A stretch of DNA of 64,000 nucleotides from Clavibacter zhangzhiyongii (GCF_014775655.1 NZ_CP061274.1:1612001-1676000), one strand, 5' to 3'; positions 36,259-46,261 are shown, numbered from the stretch's first letter. Numbers and translations are program-made. The notes: generated by a model from the sequence alone, not told the origin.

Positions 36259-37500
36259 CTAGACGCTGCGGAAGGCGATGACCGCGTTGTGCCCGCCGAA
36301 GCCGAACGAGTTGCTGATCGCGAGCAGGTCGCCGTCGCCGAGGGGGCGGGGCGACGTGACCACGTCGAGCGGGATGGCGGGGTCCTGCTCCGTGAGGTTG
36401 ATGGTCGGGGGAGCGGTGCGCTCCGCCAGGGCCTTCACGGTGAAGACGGCCTCGATGGCGCCGGCGCCGCCGAGCAGGTGGCCGGTCGACGCCTTCGTGG
36501 CGCTCACGGGGATCCCGTGAACGGACTCGCCGAAGACGCGCTCGAGCGCCTTGTACTCGGCGATGTCGCCGACGGGCGTGCTCGTCGCGTGCACGTTGAT
36601 GTGCGACACGTCGGAGCGCGAGTAGCCGGCGCCCTCGATGGTCTGGATCATGGCGCGGGCCGCGGCCGTGCCCTCCGGGTCCGGCGCGGTGATGTGGAAG
36701 GCGTCGCTCGTGACCGAGCCGCCGACGAGCTCGGCGTAGATGCGGGCGCCACGGGCCTTGGCGTGCTCCTCGGTCTCCAGGACGAGCGCGGCGCCGCCCT
36801 CGCCGAGGACGAAGCCGTCCCGTGCGATGTCGTACGGGCGCGAGGCGCGGGTGGGATCGTCGTTGCGCTTGGAGAGCGCCTGCATCGCGGCGAAGGACGC
36901 GATGGGGAGCGGGTGGATCGAGGCCTCGGAGCCGCCGGCGACGATGATGTCGGCCCGGCCTGCCTGGAGGTGCTCGTAGGCGCTGGCGATGGACTCGGTG
37001 CTGGAGGCGCAGGCCGACACGACGGTCTGGATGCCGGCGCGGGCGCCGAGGTCCATGCCGACCGCGGCCGCGGGGCCGTTCGGCATGAGCATCGGGACGG
37101 TCATGGGGAGGACCCGGCGGGGGCCCTTCTCGCGCAGCGTGTCCCACGCGTCGAGCAGGGTCCACACGCCGCCGATGCCGGTCGCCCAGTCCACGGCGAA
37201 GCGCAGCGGGTCGACATCGGGGGAACCCGCGTCGGCCCACGCCTCGCGGGCGGCCGTCAGGGCGAACTGGCTGGAGGGATCGAGGCGCTTGGTCTCGATG
37301 CGCTGCATCACCTCGGAGGACGGCACCTTGGCCTGTCCGGCGAACGTGACGGGGATCTCCCACTTCGCGACCCAGTCCTGCTCGAGGGTGCTGATGCCCG
37401 ACTCGCCGCGGAGGAGCGCCTGCCAGGTGTCCTCGGCCATGCCACCGAGGGGCGACGTGGCGCCGATGCCGGTGACGACGATCTTCTTGGGGGTGGTCAT
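36259..37500 (-). CDS. fabF: Beta-ketoacyl-ACP synthase II
   Basis: Elongating condensing enzyme of type II fatty acid synthesis; joins malonyl-ACP to acyl-ACP. 413 residues of the thiolase fold with the full Cys-His-His set: Cys164 in VVSACASSTES, His304 in INVHATSTPVGD and His341 in STGHLLGGAG, plus Lys336. Last gene of the fasR-fabD-fabH-acpP-fabF run. The 82-base gap to acpP is larger than elsewhere in the operon. Standard length and no anomalies. Confidence 0.96.
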   Translation of the reverse strand: MTTPKKIVVTGIGATSPLGGMAEDTWQALLRGESGISTLEQDWVAKWEIPVTFAGQAKVPSSEVMQRIETKRLDPSSQFALTAAREAWADAGSPDVDPLRFAVDWATGIGGVWTLLDAWDTLREKGPRRVLPMTVPMLMPNGPAAAVGMDLGARAGIQTVVSACASSTESIASAYEHLQAGRADIIVAGGSEASIHPLPIASFAAMQALSKRNDDPTRASRPYDIARDGFVLGEGGAALVLETEEHAKARGARIYAELVGGSVTSDAFHITAPDPEGTAAARAMIQTIEGAGYSRSDVSHINVHATSTPVGDIAEYKALERVFGESVHGIPVSATKASTGHLLGGAGAIEAVFTVKALAERTAPPTINLTEQDPAIPLDVVTSPRPLGDGDLLAISNSFGFGGHNAVIAFRSV

Positions 37501-37582
37501 GCGTGGCGTCTCCTCGACGTCAGGGGGAACGGGAGAGGGAGACGGCCGGCCCCGGATGCGGGACCGGCCGTCGTCCGCGCGA

Positions 37583-37831
37583 TCAGGACTGCGCGTTGGT
37601 GATGAACGTGACCGCGTCGCCGACGGTCTTGAGGTTCTTGACTTCCTCGTCCGGGATCTTCACGTCGAACTTCTCCTCGGCGTTGACGACGATCGTCATC
37701 ATCGAGATCGAGTCGATGTCCAGGTCGTCGGTGAACGACTTGTCCATCTCGACGGTGTCGGTGGCGATCCCGGTCTCGTCGTTGACGAGCTCGGCCAGGC
37801 CGGCCAGGACTTCTTCGGTGGACAGTGCCAT
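37583..37831 (-). CDS. acpP: Acyl carrier protein
   Basis: 82-residue carrier of growing acyl chains. Phosphopantetheine is attached to Ser41 in DLDIDSISMM, a slight variant of the usual DSL motif (Ser-Ile instead of Ser-Leu), common in actinobacteria. Acidic helical bundle of normal size. ATG 37831 with GGAGATA upstream. Lies between fabH and fabF as in Streptomyces. Confidence 0.96.
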   Translation of the reverse strand: MALSTEEVLAGLAELVNDETGIATDTVEMDKSFTDDLDIDSISMMTIVVNAEEKFDVKIPDEEVKNLKTVGDAVTFITNAQS

Positions 37832-37884
37832 GTGTATCTCCTCGTTGTTCGTGATGACCGGAACAGCTTATGGGGCGGTGGGGC

Positions 37885-38898
37885 TCAGGGCAGGACGACG
37901 ACCTGCGCGCCGAAGACGAGCCCGGCGCCGAACCCGATCTGCAGGGCGAGGCCGCCGGAGAGCGACGGGTCCTCCTCGAGCAGGCGGTGGGTGGCGAGCG
38001 GGATCGACGCGGCGGACGTGTTGCCGGTGGTCGCGATGTCGCGCGCGATGGCGACGGACTCGGGCAGGCCGAGCTGCTTGGCGAACTCGTCGACGATGCG
38101 CATGTTGGCCTGGTGGGGGATGAACGCGGCGAGCTGCTCGGGTGCCACGCCCGCGCGGTCGAGGGCATCCTTGGCGACCTTCACCATCTCCCAGACCGCC
38201 CAGCGGAAGACCTTCTGGCCGTCCTGGCGGAGCGTGGGCCACGCGGATCCGTCGCGCATGCTCTTCAGCGTGCCGCTCATGCCGACCGCGTCCCAGTTGG
38301 AGCCGTCGGAGCCCCAGACGGTGGGCGAGATGCCGGGGGTGTCGCTCGGGCCGACGATCGCGGCGCCGGCTCCGTCGCCCAGCAGGAACGAGATGGAGCG
38401 GTCGGTGGGGTCGACGATGTCGGAGAGCTTCTCCGCGCCGACGACGAGCACGTACTCGGCGAGGCCCGACCGGATGAAGGAGTCGGCCTGCGCGATGCCG
38501 TACGTGTAGCCGGCGCACGCGGCCGAGATGTCGTAGGCGGGCGCCGGGTTCGCGCCGATGCGGTCGGCGAGGAGCGCGGCCATCGACGGCGTCTGCACGG
38601 TGTTGCTCACGGTGCTGACCAGGACGATGCCGATCTGCTCGGGGCGGATGCCCGCCTTCGCGATGGCCTCGAGCGACGCGGTGGTCGCCAGGTCGACGGC
38701 GTCGACGTCGGCGCCCGCGCGCTTCCGGGTGATGATGCCGGTGCGCTGGCGGATCCACTCGTCGGAGGAGTCGATCGGGCCCACGAGGTCGTCGTTCGGC
38801 ACGTCGAGCTCGCCGCGGGCGGCGCCGAGGCCCCAGATGCGGGTGAAGCGCTCGACCACGGGCGCGGTCTGGATGGTGGGGCGGGGCTGGGCGGTCAT
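37885..38898 (-). CDS. fabH: Beta-ketoacyl-ACP synthase III
   Basis: Starts fatty acid synthesis by condensing an acyl-CoA with malonyl-ACP; in this phylum it usually takes branched primers, giving iso/anteiso acids. 337 residues with catalytic Cys128 in ISAACAGYTYG, His262 in FIPHQANMRI and Asn293 in TTGNTSAASIP. 'DSSDEWIRQRTGI' (43-55) is the conserved N-terminal block. ATG 38898; next gene fabD lies 31 bases upstream. Branched-primer preference is from knowledge of relatives, not visible here. Confidence 0.96.
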   Translation of the reverse strand: MTAQPRPTIQTAPVVERFTRIWGLGAARGELDVPNDDLVGPIDSSDEWIRQRTGIITRKRAGADVDAVDLATTASLEAIAKAGIRPEQIGIVLVSTVSNTVQTPSMAALLADRIGANPAPAYDISAACAGYTYGIAQADSFIRSGLAEYVLVVGAEKLSDIVDPTDRSISFLLGDGAGAAIVGPSDTPGISPTVWGSDGSNWDAVGMSGTLKSMRDGSAWPTLRQDGQKVFRWAVWEMVKVAKDALDRAGVAPEQLAAFIPHQANMRIVDEFAKQLGLPESVAIARDIATTGNTSAASIPLATHRLLEEDPSLSGGLALQIGFGAGLVFGAQVVVLP

Positions 38899-38929
38899 GT
38901 CTGCCTGTTCGGTGTCGGGTGAGGCGGGA

Positions 38930-39850
38930 TCAGGCGTGCGCGTCGAGCATGTCGATTGCCGCCGGGAGGTCGTCGGGCGTGGAGAGCGCGAGCGTCGGCA
39001 GGCCCTTGAGGCCGCGCTTGGCGAGGCCCGTCAGCGCACCGGCGGGGGCGACCTCGATGAGGCCGGTGACGCCGGCCGCGTCGAACGCCTCCATGCAGAG
39101 GTCCCAGCGCACGGGGCTCGCCACCTGGCCGACGATGAGGTCGAGGTACGCGGCGCCCGACTCGACCCGGCTGCCGTCGCGGTTCGTCCAGACGGGGAAC
39201 CGCGGGTCGCGCGGGGCGAGCGGCGCGACGGCGGCACGCAGCGCGTCCACGGCGGGGGCCATGTGGTGCGTGTGGAACGCGCCGGCGACCTGGAGGGGGA
39301 TGACGCGCGTGCCGCGGAGCGGCTCGGCCTGCAGCGCGGCGAGGGCCTCGGGTGCGCCGGCCACGACGATCTGGCCGCCGCCGTTGAAGTTGGCGGGCTC
39401 CAGGTCGAGCTCGGCGAGGCGGGCGAGGACGGCGTCCTGGTCGCCGCCGACGACCGCGCTCATGCCCGTGCGGGTGATCGCCGCGGCCTCGGCCATGGCG
39501 TCGCCGCGGGTGCGCACGACGCGCATCGCCTCGTCGTCCGTGAGGATGCCAGCCCCGGCGGCCGCGGTGATCTCGCCGACCGAGTGCCCGGCGATGCCGG
39601 CGACGTAGGCGTCACGCCCCTCCGCCAGGAGCGCGTGCAGGGCGACGATGCCCGCCGCCACGATGAGGGGCTGCGCGACGGCGGTGTCGCGGATGGTGTG
39701 GGCGTCCGACGTCGTGCCGTGCGTGACGAGGTCGAGGCCGGCGGCGTCGCCGAGCTCCCCCAGACGTCGCGCGTGCTCCGGGTGCTCGAGCCAAGGGGAG
39801 AGGAAGCCGGGCTTCTGCGAGCCCTGACCCGGGCAGACGACGATGATCAT
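38930..39850 (-). CDS. fabD: Malonyl-CoA:ACP transacylase
   Basis: Loads malonate onto acyl carrier protein. 306 residues; nucleophile Ser90 in GHSVGE, catalytic His193 in GAFHTHHM, the oxyanion glutamine in CPGQGSQ (6-12), and Arg115 in the VRTRGDAM helix that binds the malonyl carboxylate. ATG 39850. First structural gene of the operon; the 94-base gap to fasR probably carries a promoter. Confidence 0.96.
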   Translation of the reverse strand: MIIVVCPGQGSQKPGFLSPWLEHPEHARRLGELGDAAGLDLVTHGTTSDAHTIRDTAVAQPLIVAAGIVALHALLAEGRDAYVAGIAGHSVGEITAAAGAGILTDDEAMRVVRTRGDAMAEAAAITRTGMSAVVGGDQDAVLARLAELDLEPANFNGGGQIVVAGAPEALAALQAEPLRGTRVIPLQVAGAFHTHHMAPAVDALRAAVAPLAPRDPRFPVWTNRDGSRVESGAAYLDLIVGQVASPVRWDLCMEAFDAAGVTGLIEVAPAGALTGLAKRGLKGLPTLALSTPDDLPAAIDMLDAHA

Positions 39851-39944
39851 CCGTCCATCCTCCCGCTCGCGGAGGGGGAGGCCGGAGTCGACGTCCTACA
39901 GAGGATCCGCGACGACGTTGTGAGGGCTCCACACGCGATGAGCG

Positions 39945-41219
39945 TCACCGGGCCGCCTGCCGCTTCGGCCGCGCGCGCCCCGAGCCCTGCTGCTTCGGCA
40001 CGGCGGTGCCGGCCTCGGCGATGCTGCCGATGATGAGCGCCGCCTGGAGGATGAGCGCCTCACGCGCGCCGGTGGCGTCCCAGCCGATGACGTCGGAGAC
40101 CCGCTTCAGACGGTACCGGACGGTGTTGGGGTGCACGAACAGCTCGCGCGCCGTCGCCTCGAGGGAGCGGCCGGTGTCGAGGTAGCACCACAGCGTCGCG
40201 AGCAGCTCCGTGGAGTGCGCCTGCAGCGGCTTGTAGATGCGGTTGATGAGGGTGGAGCGCGCCAGCGGGTCGCCGGCGAGGGCGCGCTCGGGCAGCAGGT
40301 CGTCGGCGAGCGTCGGACGCGGCGCGTTCCGCCACGAGCGCGCGACCGCGAATCCGGCGAGGGCGGCGCGAGCGCTGCGCGACGCCTCGACGAGGCTCGG
40401 CACCTCGTGGCCGAGGACCAGGTGGCCGGAGCCGAAGCCCGGCTCCAGCTGCGTCGCGATCTCGAGGAACGCCACGGGCGGCGTCTCGGGGGCGGGCGCG
40501 TCGGGATCCGCCTGCGCGGGGGAGGCGCGCCCGATGACCAGGACGAGCCGGCTCCCCTGGACGCCGATGAGGACGTCCGCGTCGAGGTGCCGGGCCGTGC
40601 GGCGCAGCTGGTCGACGTCGAGCACCGCGGGCGCCGTGCCCACGAGGACCGACACCTCGCCGTGCCCGTGCCAGCCGAGGGCCGCGATGCGCGACGGCAG
40701 CTCGTCGTCGTACTCGCCCGAGAGGATGCTGTCGACCACGAGGGCCTCGAGCCGCGCGTCCCAGAGCCCGCGGGCCTCGGCGGCGCGCGCGTAGACGTCG
40801 GCCGCCGCGAAGGCGATCTCCCGCGAGTAGAGCAGGATCGCATCCCGCACCGTGCGGTGGCGGTCCCGCACGCGGTCCTCGACGACCTCCACCGTGACCC
40901 GGATGAGCTGCAGCGTCTGCTGCAGGCTCACCGAGCGGAGGAGCTCCCGCGGGGCCGCGCCGAACACGTCGGCGGCGATCCACGGCGTGGAGTCGGGGTC
41001 GTCGTACCAGTGGATGAACGACGTGATGCCGGCCTGGGCGACGAGGCCCACGGCGGACCGCCGCCCCGGCGGCATGTCGCCGTACCAGGGCAGCGTGTCC
41101 TCCAGCCGCTTGAGCGTCGCGCTCGCGAGCTCGCCCGACAGGGACCGGAGCCACGTCAGCGTCTCCGCCTTCGTCTCCCCGGTCTCCACGTCGGTGTCGT
41201 GCCGGTCGCTCGGGGTCAC
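39945..41219 (-). CDS. fasR: PucR-type regulator of fatty acid synthesis (FasR-like)
   Basis: 424-residue transcription factor. The C-terminal 60 residues form the PucR-type helix-turn-helix (LEATARELFVHPNTVRYRLKRVSDVIG). Upstream are a GGDEF-like CdaR region ('DVLIGVQGSRLVLVIG') and an N-terminal helical part. In Streptomyces the orthologue FasR sits immediately before fabD-fabH-acpP-fabF and activates it; the same order here supports the name. GTG 41219. The gene is 16 bases after aceE on the same strand, which links pyruvate dehydrogenase with fatty acid control. Confidence 0.85.
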   Translation of the reverse strand: MTPSDRHDTDVETGETKAETLTWLRSLSGELASATLKRLEDTLPWYGDMPPGRRSAVGLVAQAGITSFIHWYDDPDSTPWIAADVFGAAPRELLRSVSLQQTLQLIRVTVEVVEDRVRDRHRTVRDAILLYSREIAFAAADVYARAAEARGLWDARLEALVVDSILSGEYDDELPSRIAALGWHGHGEVSVLVGTAPAVLDVDQLRRTARHLDADVLIGVQGSRLVLVIGRASPAQADPDAPAPETPPVAFLEIATQLEPGFGSGHLVLGHEVPSLVEASRSARAALAGFAVARSWRNAPRPTLADDLLPERALAGDPLARSTLINRIYKPLQAHSTELLATLWCYLDTGRSLEATARELFVHPNTVRYRLKRVSDVIGWDATGAREALILQAALIIGSIAEAGTAVPKQQGSGRARPKRQAAR

Positions 41220-41235
41220 GTCAGGTCGGCGCAGC

Positions 41236-43962
41236 TCACGCCTCGCCGCCGGCCGACCCGGTGGTGCCGGCGTTCACGTCGAGGAGGCGGTACTTGTCGA
41301 TCGCCCACTTCGGCGCGTCCTGGTCGACCTTCCCCTGCTTGGCGAGGCGCTGCAGCGTCTTCACGACCATGGACGGACCGTCGATGGCGAAGAAGCGGCG
41401 GGCGGCCGGACGGGTGTCCGAGAAGCCGAAGCCGTCGGCGCCGAGCGTCGAGTAGTCGCCCGGGACGAACTGCCGGATCTGGTCGGGGACCGCGTGCGAG
41501 AAGTCGGTGACCGCCACGAACGGGCCCTCGGCTCCGCGCAACTTCTCCTCCAGGTACGGGACCCGGATCTCGGAGTGCGGGTGCAGCAGGTTGTGCTCCT
41601 CCGCGGCCAGGCCGTCACGTCGCAGCTCGCCCCACGAGGTGACGGACCAGACGTCGGCGGAGACGCCCCAGTCGTCGGCGAGGAGCTTCTGCGCCTCGAG
41701 CGCCCACGGGACCGCGACGCCGGACGCCATGAGCTGCGCCTTCGGGCCGTCGATCCAGCCGTCCTTGAGCTTGTACACGCCGCGGACGATGCCGTCCACG
41801 TCCACGCCCTCGGGCTCGGCCGGGTGGATGATCGGCTCGTTGTACACCGTGAGGTAGTACATGACGTTCGGGTCCTCGTGCTCGCCGCCGTACATCCGCT
41901 CGAGGCCGGTGCGCACGATGTGGCCGATCTCGTAGGCGTACGCCGGGTCGTACGAGACGACCGCGGGGTTCGTCGCCGACAGGACCAGCGAGTGCCCGTC
42001 CGCGTGCTGGAGGCCCTCGCCCGTGAGCGTGGTGCGACCGGCGGTGGCGCCGATGAGGAAGCCGCGCGCCATCTGGTCGCCGGCCGCCCAGATCGCGTCG
42101 CCCGTGCGCTGGAACCCGAACATCGAGTAGAAGACGTAGATCGGGATGAGCGGCTCGCCCTGCGTCGAGTACGTGGTGCCGAGGTTGGTGAACGCCGCCA
42201 GGGCGCCCGCCTCGTTGATGCCCACGTGCACGATCTGGCCCTGCGGGCTCTCCTTGTAGGAGAGCAGCAGCTCGCGGTCGACCGACGTGTAGTGCTGGCC
42301 GTTCGGGTTGTAGATCTTCGCCGTCGGGAAGAAGGCGTCGATGCCGAACGTGCGGGCCTCGTCCGGGATGATCGGGACGACGCGGTTGCCGAAGTCCTTG
42401 GCGCGGATGAGGTCCTTCAGCAGACGCACGAACGCCATGGTCGTGGCGATCTCCTGGGTGCCGGAGCCCTTCTTCGAGATCCGGTACGCGGAGTCGTCGG
42501 GCAGCGAGATGGCCGTGTGGGCCGTGCGGCGCTCGGGGGAGTACCCGCCGAGGGCGCGACGGCGCTCCTGCATGTACTGGATCGCCTCGTCGTCCTGGCC
42601 GGGGTGGTAGTACGGCGGCAGGTACGGGTTCTCCTCGAGCTGCGCGTCCGTGATCGGCACCCGCATCTCGTCGCGGAACTGCTTGAGGTTGTCGAGCGTG
42701 AGCTTCTTCATCTGGTGGGTCGCGTTGCGGCCCTCGAAGCTCGGGCCGAGGCCGTAGCCCTTGACGGTCTTCGCGAGGATGACCGTGGGCTGGCCCGTGT
42801 GCTCGCTCGCCGCCTTGAACGCCGCGTAGACCTTGCGGTAGTCGTGCCCGCCGCGCTTGAGGTTCCAGATCTGGTCGTCGGTGTAGCCCTCGACGAGCTT
42901 CGCGGTGCGCTCGTCGCGCCCGAAGAAGTTCTCGCGGATGTAAGCGCCGCTCTCGGCCTTGAAGGTCTGGTAGTCGCCGTCGGGCGTGCGGTTCATCAGG
43001 TCGAGGAGCGCGCCCTCGGTGTCGCGGGCGAGCAGGTCGTCCCACTCGCGGCCCCAGACGACCTTGATGACGTTCCAGCCGGCGCCGCGGAAGAAGCTCT
43101 CGAGCTCCTGGATGATCTTGCCGTTGCCGCGGACGGGCCCGTCGAGTCGCTGCAGGTTGCAGTTGATGACGAAGTTCAGGTTGTCGAGCTTCTCGTTCGC
43201 CGCCACCTGGAGCTGGCCGCGGCTCTCGACCTCGTCCATCTCGCCGTCGCCGAGGAAGGCCCAGACCTGCTGGTCGGACGCGTCCTTGATGCCGCGGTTG
43301 GTGAGGTACTTGTTCGCCTGAGCCTGGTAGATCGCGTTGATGGGGCCGAGGCCCATCGAGACCGTGGGGAACTGCCAAAACTCCGGCATGAGGCGGGGGT
43401 GCGGGTACGACGACAGGCCGCCGCCCTCGTGGCTCTTCTCCTGGCGGAAGCCGTCGAGCTGGTGCTCGCTCAGGCGGCCCTCGAGGAAGGCGCGCGCGTA
43501 GGTGCCGGGCGACGCGTGGCCCTGCACGAAGACCTGGTCGCCGCCGCCGGGGTGGTCCTGGCCGCGGAAGAAGTGGTTGTAGCCGACCTCGTAGAGGGCG
43601 GCCGAGGAGGCGTACGTGGCGATGTGGCCGCCGACCGCGATGCCGGGGCGCTGGGCCCGGTGCACCGTGACTGCCGCGTTCCAGCGGATCCACGCGCGGT
43701 ACCGGCGCTCGAGCTCCTCGTCACCGGGGAAGTCGGGCTCGTTCTCCGGCGCGATGGTGTTGATGTAGTCCGTGGTCGGGACCATCGGCACACCCAGGTG
43801 CAGCTCCTTCGAGCGCTTGAGGAGGCTGAGCATGACGTCGCGTGCGCGACCCCGGCCCTGCGTCTCGACGAGCCCGTCGAGGGACTCGTTCCATTCGGCG
43901 GTCTCTTCCGGATCCTGGTCGGTGTGGTTCACCGAGTACGGATCCTGGTCGTTGACAGTCAC
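41236..43962 (-). CDS. aceE: Pyruvate dehydrogenase E1 component (homodimeric)
   Basis: Thiamine-diphosphate enzyme that decarboxylates pyruvate and passes the acetyl group to E2. 908 residues, normal for the single-chain type. [16 protein letters not shown] contains the GDG...thiamine motif; [22 protein letters not shown] and '[21 protein letters not shown]' are characteristic of AceE. GTG 43962 was chosen because GAGGTCGAGG precedes it and the protein begins [24 protein letters not shown] as in relatives. Divergent from the peroxiredoxin gene across a 256-base region. Confidence 0.96.
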   Translation of the reverse strand: MTVNDQDPYSVNHTDQDPEETAEWNESLDGLVETQGRGRARDVMLSLLKRSKELHLGVPMVPTTDYINTIAPENEPDFPGDEELERRYRAWIRWNAAVTVHRAQRPGIAVGGHIATYASSAALYEVGYNHFFRGQDHPGGGDQVFVQGHASPGTYARAFLEGRLSEHQLDGFRQEKSHEGGGLSSYPHPRLMPEFWQFPTVSMGLGPINAIYQAQANKYLTNRGIKDASDQQVWAFLGDGEMDEVESRGQLQVAANEKLDNLNFVINCNLQRLDGPVRGNGKIIQELESFFRGAGWNVIKVVWGREWDDLLARDTEGALLDLMNRTPDGDYQTFKAESGAYIRENFFGRDERTAKLVEGYTDDQIWNLKRGGHDYRKVYAAFKAASEHTGQPTVILAKTVKGYGLGPSFEGRNATHQMKKLTLDNLKQFRDEMRVPITDAQLEENPYLPPYYHPGQDDEAIQYMQERRRALGGYSPERRTAHTAISLPDDSAYRISKKGSGTQEIATTMAFVRLLKDLIRAKDFGNRVVPIIPDEARTFGIDAFFPTAKIYNPNGQHYTSVDRELLLSYKESPQGQIVHVGINEAGALAAFTNLGTTYSTQGEPLIPIYVFYSMFGFQRTGDAIWAAGDQMARGFLIGATAGRTTLTGEGLQHADGHSLVLSATNPAVVSYDPAYAYEIGHIVRTGLERMYGGEHEDPNVMYYLTVYNEPIIHPAEPEGVDVDGIVRGVYKLKDGWIDGPKAQLMASGVAVPWALEAQKLLADDWGVSADVWSVTSWGELRRDGLAAEEHNLLHPHSEIRVPYLEEKLRGAEGPFVAVTDFSHAVPDQIRQFVPGDYSTLGADGFGFSDTRPAARRFFAIDGPSMVVKTLQRLAKQGKVDQDAPKWAIDKYRLLDVNAGTTGSAGGEA

Positions 43963-44218
43963 CCTCGACCTCTTCCTGTGGTGTGCAGACATCGTCTTCG
44001 GTGCCACGGGGCTCGAAGGGTGCGAGACCGCGCGTACGCCAGGAGCCAGCCTACCCATGCGGACCGACGGTGACGGACGGGGCCCGCCGGGCTGCCGCGG
44101 GCCGCGGCCCGTCGGGTCAGGACGCGGCGGGCGGAGCTGGACATCCCTGTCCCCCGGCGTAGGATCGACCCTCGTGCCAGACAGGGGACATCTGCCGGCA
44201 CGGAAGGATCCGCACCCC

Positions 44219-44692
44219 ATGGCCCTGGCCAACGACACACAGGCTCCCGACTTCGAGCTCGCCAACCAGTTCGGCGAGCGGGTCCGGTTGAGCGAGTACC
44301 GCGGGCACCGCGCGGTCGCCCTCGTCTTCTTCCCGCTGGCCTTCTCCGGCACCTGCACGGGGGAGATGTGCCAGCTCGAGGAGAACCTCGGCCTCTTCGC
44401 CGACAGCCGCGTGGAGCTCATCGGCATCAGCGTCGACAGCAAGCACACGCTGCGCGCCTGGGCCCAGCAGCAGGGCATCGACTTCCAGCTCCTCGCCGAC
44501 TTCTGGCCGCACGGCCAGGTGGCCAAGGAGTACGGCGTGTTCCTCGAGGAGAAGGGCTTCGCGAACCGCGCGACCTTCCTCATCGACACCCGGGGCATCA
44601 TCCGCGGCAGCTTCATCACGGCACCCGGCGAGGCGCGCGAGCTCGAGGCGTACCGCTCGGCGATCCGCGACCTGGCCCTCGTCCCGGCCTGA
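44219..44692 (+). CDS. Peroxiredoxin, AhpE/Bcp-like
   Basis: Thiol peroxidase, 157 residues from ATG 44219. [13 protein letters not shown] (39-51) gives peroxidatic Cys46 with the Pro/Thr-type surround of AhpE and a second Cys51 close by that may resolve it. [21 protein letters not shown] is the usual lead. A TGGACA / TAGGAT promoter (44138-44143, 44160-44165, 16-base spacer) lies upstream; the GTG at 44174 is in frame 8 bases beyond the -10, so a leaderless 172-residue form is possible. Function certain to family level. Confidence 0.92.
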   Translation: MALANDTQAPDFELANQFGERVRLSEYRGHRAVALVFFPLAFSGTCTGEMCQLEENLGLFADSRVELIGISVDSKHTLRAWAQQQGIDFQLLADFWPHGQVAKEYGVFLEEKGFANRATFLIDTRGIIRGSFITAPGEARELEAYRSAIRDLALVPA

Positions 44693-44728
44693 CCGGCGCG
44701 CGTCCCCGCGCGTCCCGCCGGGGCGGCT

Positions 44729-45418
44729 TCAGTCGAGGATGTTGACGGCGCGCGCGATGACGAGCGCGAGGATCACGAAGCCGGCGAACGCCTGCAACGA
44801 CATGAGGCCCTTGGCCCGGTGGCTGAGCGGCATGGTGTCGGTCGGGCTGTACGCCATCGAGTTCGTGAGCGAGAAGTACGCGTAGTCGACGAAGCCGGGC
44901 ACCCAGTCCGCGTGCTCGGACGAGCGGCGGGCGACCTCGGACACGGCGCCCCCGTCCTCATCCTGGGGGAAGCGGAAGTCGGCGGGCGCGAGCGCCGCGC
45001 GGGCGTGCGTCCGACGGGCCACCGGACCGCCGCGATCCAGCTCCCAGTAGACGAGCGCGAAGGCCAGCACGTTCGTCGTCCACACCTGCAGCGCCGTGAG
45101 CAGGAGCTCCGCACCCGCCTCCGAGGCGTCGACCAGCGCGACCACCAGGGCGACGAGGCTGACCTGGTTCGCGACCAGCAGGAGCCCGCCGAGGGCGAGG
45201 CCGAGCCCGCGCGACCAGGCCGTCTCCCGGTCGAGGCGCCGCGGGTTGAGGGCGACCAGCGGCACGAGGAGGGCGACGGCGACGGCGACCACCGCGATCC
45301 GCGCGCCGGCGGGCACGGCGGTCGGCGCGACGCCGTACAGCGCGACCGCGGCGAGCAGGCCGACCGCGGCGGGCCAGCGGGACTCGGCGACCGTGCGGCG
45401 CGAGGGGTGGGTGGGCAC
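44729..45418 (-). CDS. DUF1345-like membrane protein
   Basis: 229 residues, five to six hydrophobic helices. The C-terminal segment [31 protein letters not shown] (about 175-207), where a pore-loop-like [12 protein letters not shown] sits between two helices, matches DUF1345 and resembles two-helix potassium-channel pores. GTG 45418 has a TAGCCT hexamer 7 bases upstream (complement 45426-45431), so a leaderless start is likely. Ion transport is only suggested. Convergent with the peroxiredoxin gene. Confidence 0.75.
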   Translation of the reverse strand: MPTHPSRRTVAESRWPAAVGLLAAVALYGVAPTAVPAGARIAVVAVAVALLVPLVALNPRRLDRETAWSRGLGLALGGLLLVANQVSLVALVVALVDASEAGAELLLTALQVWTTNVLAFALVYWELDRGGPVARRTHARAALAPADFRFPQDEDGGAVSEVARRSSEHADWVPGFVDYAYFSLTNSMAYSPTDTMPLSHRAKGLMSLQAFAGFVILALVIARAVNILD

Positions 45419-45510
45419 GGGGGAGAGGCTACGGCGATCCCCGACGGCGGCGCCGGGACGCGCCGACGCGGTCGGCTAGCATGGCGGGGCGCCGGATCCC
45501 CGGCCGTCAG

Positions 45511-45583
45511 GGGCCTTTAGCTCAGTTGGTAGAGCGCCACGTTTACACCGTGGATGTCGTCGGTTCGAGCCCGGCAGGGCCCA
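45511..45583 (+). tRNA. tRNA-Val (TAC)
   Basis: Acceptor GGGCCTT / AGGGCCC, D-arm GCTCAGTTGGTAGAGC, anticodon stem CCACG/CGTGG with loop TTTACAC (TAC), T-arm GTCGGTTCGAGCCCGGC, discriminator A. No encoded CCA. A TAGCAT -10-like hexamer lies at 45478-45483. The antisense strand carries the 3' end of the TetR gene. Confidence 0.95.
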
Positions 45584-46220
45584 CCTCACGTGTCGTCCCC
45601 ACGGCGACCGGCGTCGTGCCGCGCAGGTCCGCGAGCCCGCGCACCAGCAGGTCCACCCCGAAGCGGAAGCCCTCGGCCGACTCGCGCCGCGCGCGTGCGG
45701 ACGGCGCCGGCTGCACGACGCCGAGCCGTGCGAGCTGGTCCCGCTGCTGCTCGTGCGCCACGTGGCCGAGCACGAAGTGGAGGAGCGCCGCGGCGGCGCG
45801 CGCGGTGTCCGCCTCCCCGATGCCCGCCGCGGCCACGGCGTCGGCCAGCGCGCGACGCGCGGCCGACGAGCCGAGCCCGAGGACCGTCGTGCTCGCGACC
45901 ACCTCCGCGCCGTCGCGGTGCGCGAGGAGCGCGGCCCGCAACGCACCCGCCTCGTCCTGCACCCGCTCGTCCCACGGGCGCTGCCCCCGCGGGCGGCGCG
46001 GACGGTGCGCGGCGGACTCGGCGACGATCCGGTCGGCCACCTCGGCGAGGAGCCCCTGCTTGTCGGGGAAGTGCCAGTAGAGCGCGCTCGGCTGCACCTG
46101 CAGCGCGGCGGCCAGGCGGCGCATGGTGAGGTCGGGGAGGCCGTGCTCGTCGAGGATCCCGAGGGCAGCCCGGGCCACGTCGTCGCGGGTGTGCCCCCTG
46201 CCGCCGCGCGCCCCCGCCAT
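45543..46220 (-). CDS. bioQ: TetR regulator divergent from bioYMN (BioQ-like)
   Basis: 225-residue repressor. HTH at about 10-55: TRDDVARAALGILDEHGLPDLTMRRLAAALQVQPSALYWHFPDKQGLL, followed by a TetR_C-type helical ligand domain. Divergent from bioY, and the gap holds two 13-bp palindromes TGAAC-N3-GTTCA, the pattern of BioQ boxes described in Corynebacterium (TGAAC-N3-GTTAC), so it probably represses biotin uptake and itself. TATAGT (palindromic with the bioY -10) lies 6 bases upstream of the ATG. The stop codon lies inside the tRNA-Val gene on the opposite strand; the last residues (GPAGLEPTTSTV) are antisense tRNA sequence. Confidence 0.82.
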   Translation of the reverse strand: MAGARGGRGHTRDDVARAALGILDEHGLPDLTMRRLAAALQVQPSALYWHFPDKQGLLAEVADRIVAESAAHRPRRPRGQRPWDERVQDEAGALRAALLAHRDGAEVVASTTVLGLGSSAARRALADAVAAAGIGEADTARAAAALLHFVLGHVAHEQQRDQLARLGVVQPAPSARARRESAEGFRFGVDLLVRGLADLRGTTPVAVGTTREVGPAGLEPTTSTV

Positions 46221-46226
46221 GCCGCC

Positions 46227-46261
46227 ACTATAGTGAACGGCGTTCAGGTGAACGCCGTTCA
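46227..46261. promoter_or_regulatory. Shared bioQ/bioY promoter and tandem operators
   Basis: Palindromic CACTATAGTG (46226-46235) offers a -10 box in both directions. It overlaps two tandem operators, TGAACGGCGTTCA (46234-46246) and TGAACGCCGTTCA (46249-46261), 15 bases centre to centre. Each reads TGAAC-N3-GTTCA, matching the known BioQ box in half-site and spacing. Binding here would block both genes. Confidence 0.75.

Noticed and set aside
36259-39850. Missing fabG, fabI or fabZ in the fatty acid operon as an anomaly
   Set aside because: In actinobacteria these are usually encoded elsewhere; fabD-fabH-acpP-fabF alone is the normal cluster.
45476-46228. Alternative 250-residue minus-strand frame over the TetR gene
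   Set aside because: Out of frame with the helix-turn-helix and lacking any domain. The frame starting at 46220 carries the TetR motifs and the promoter.
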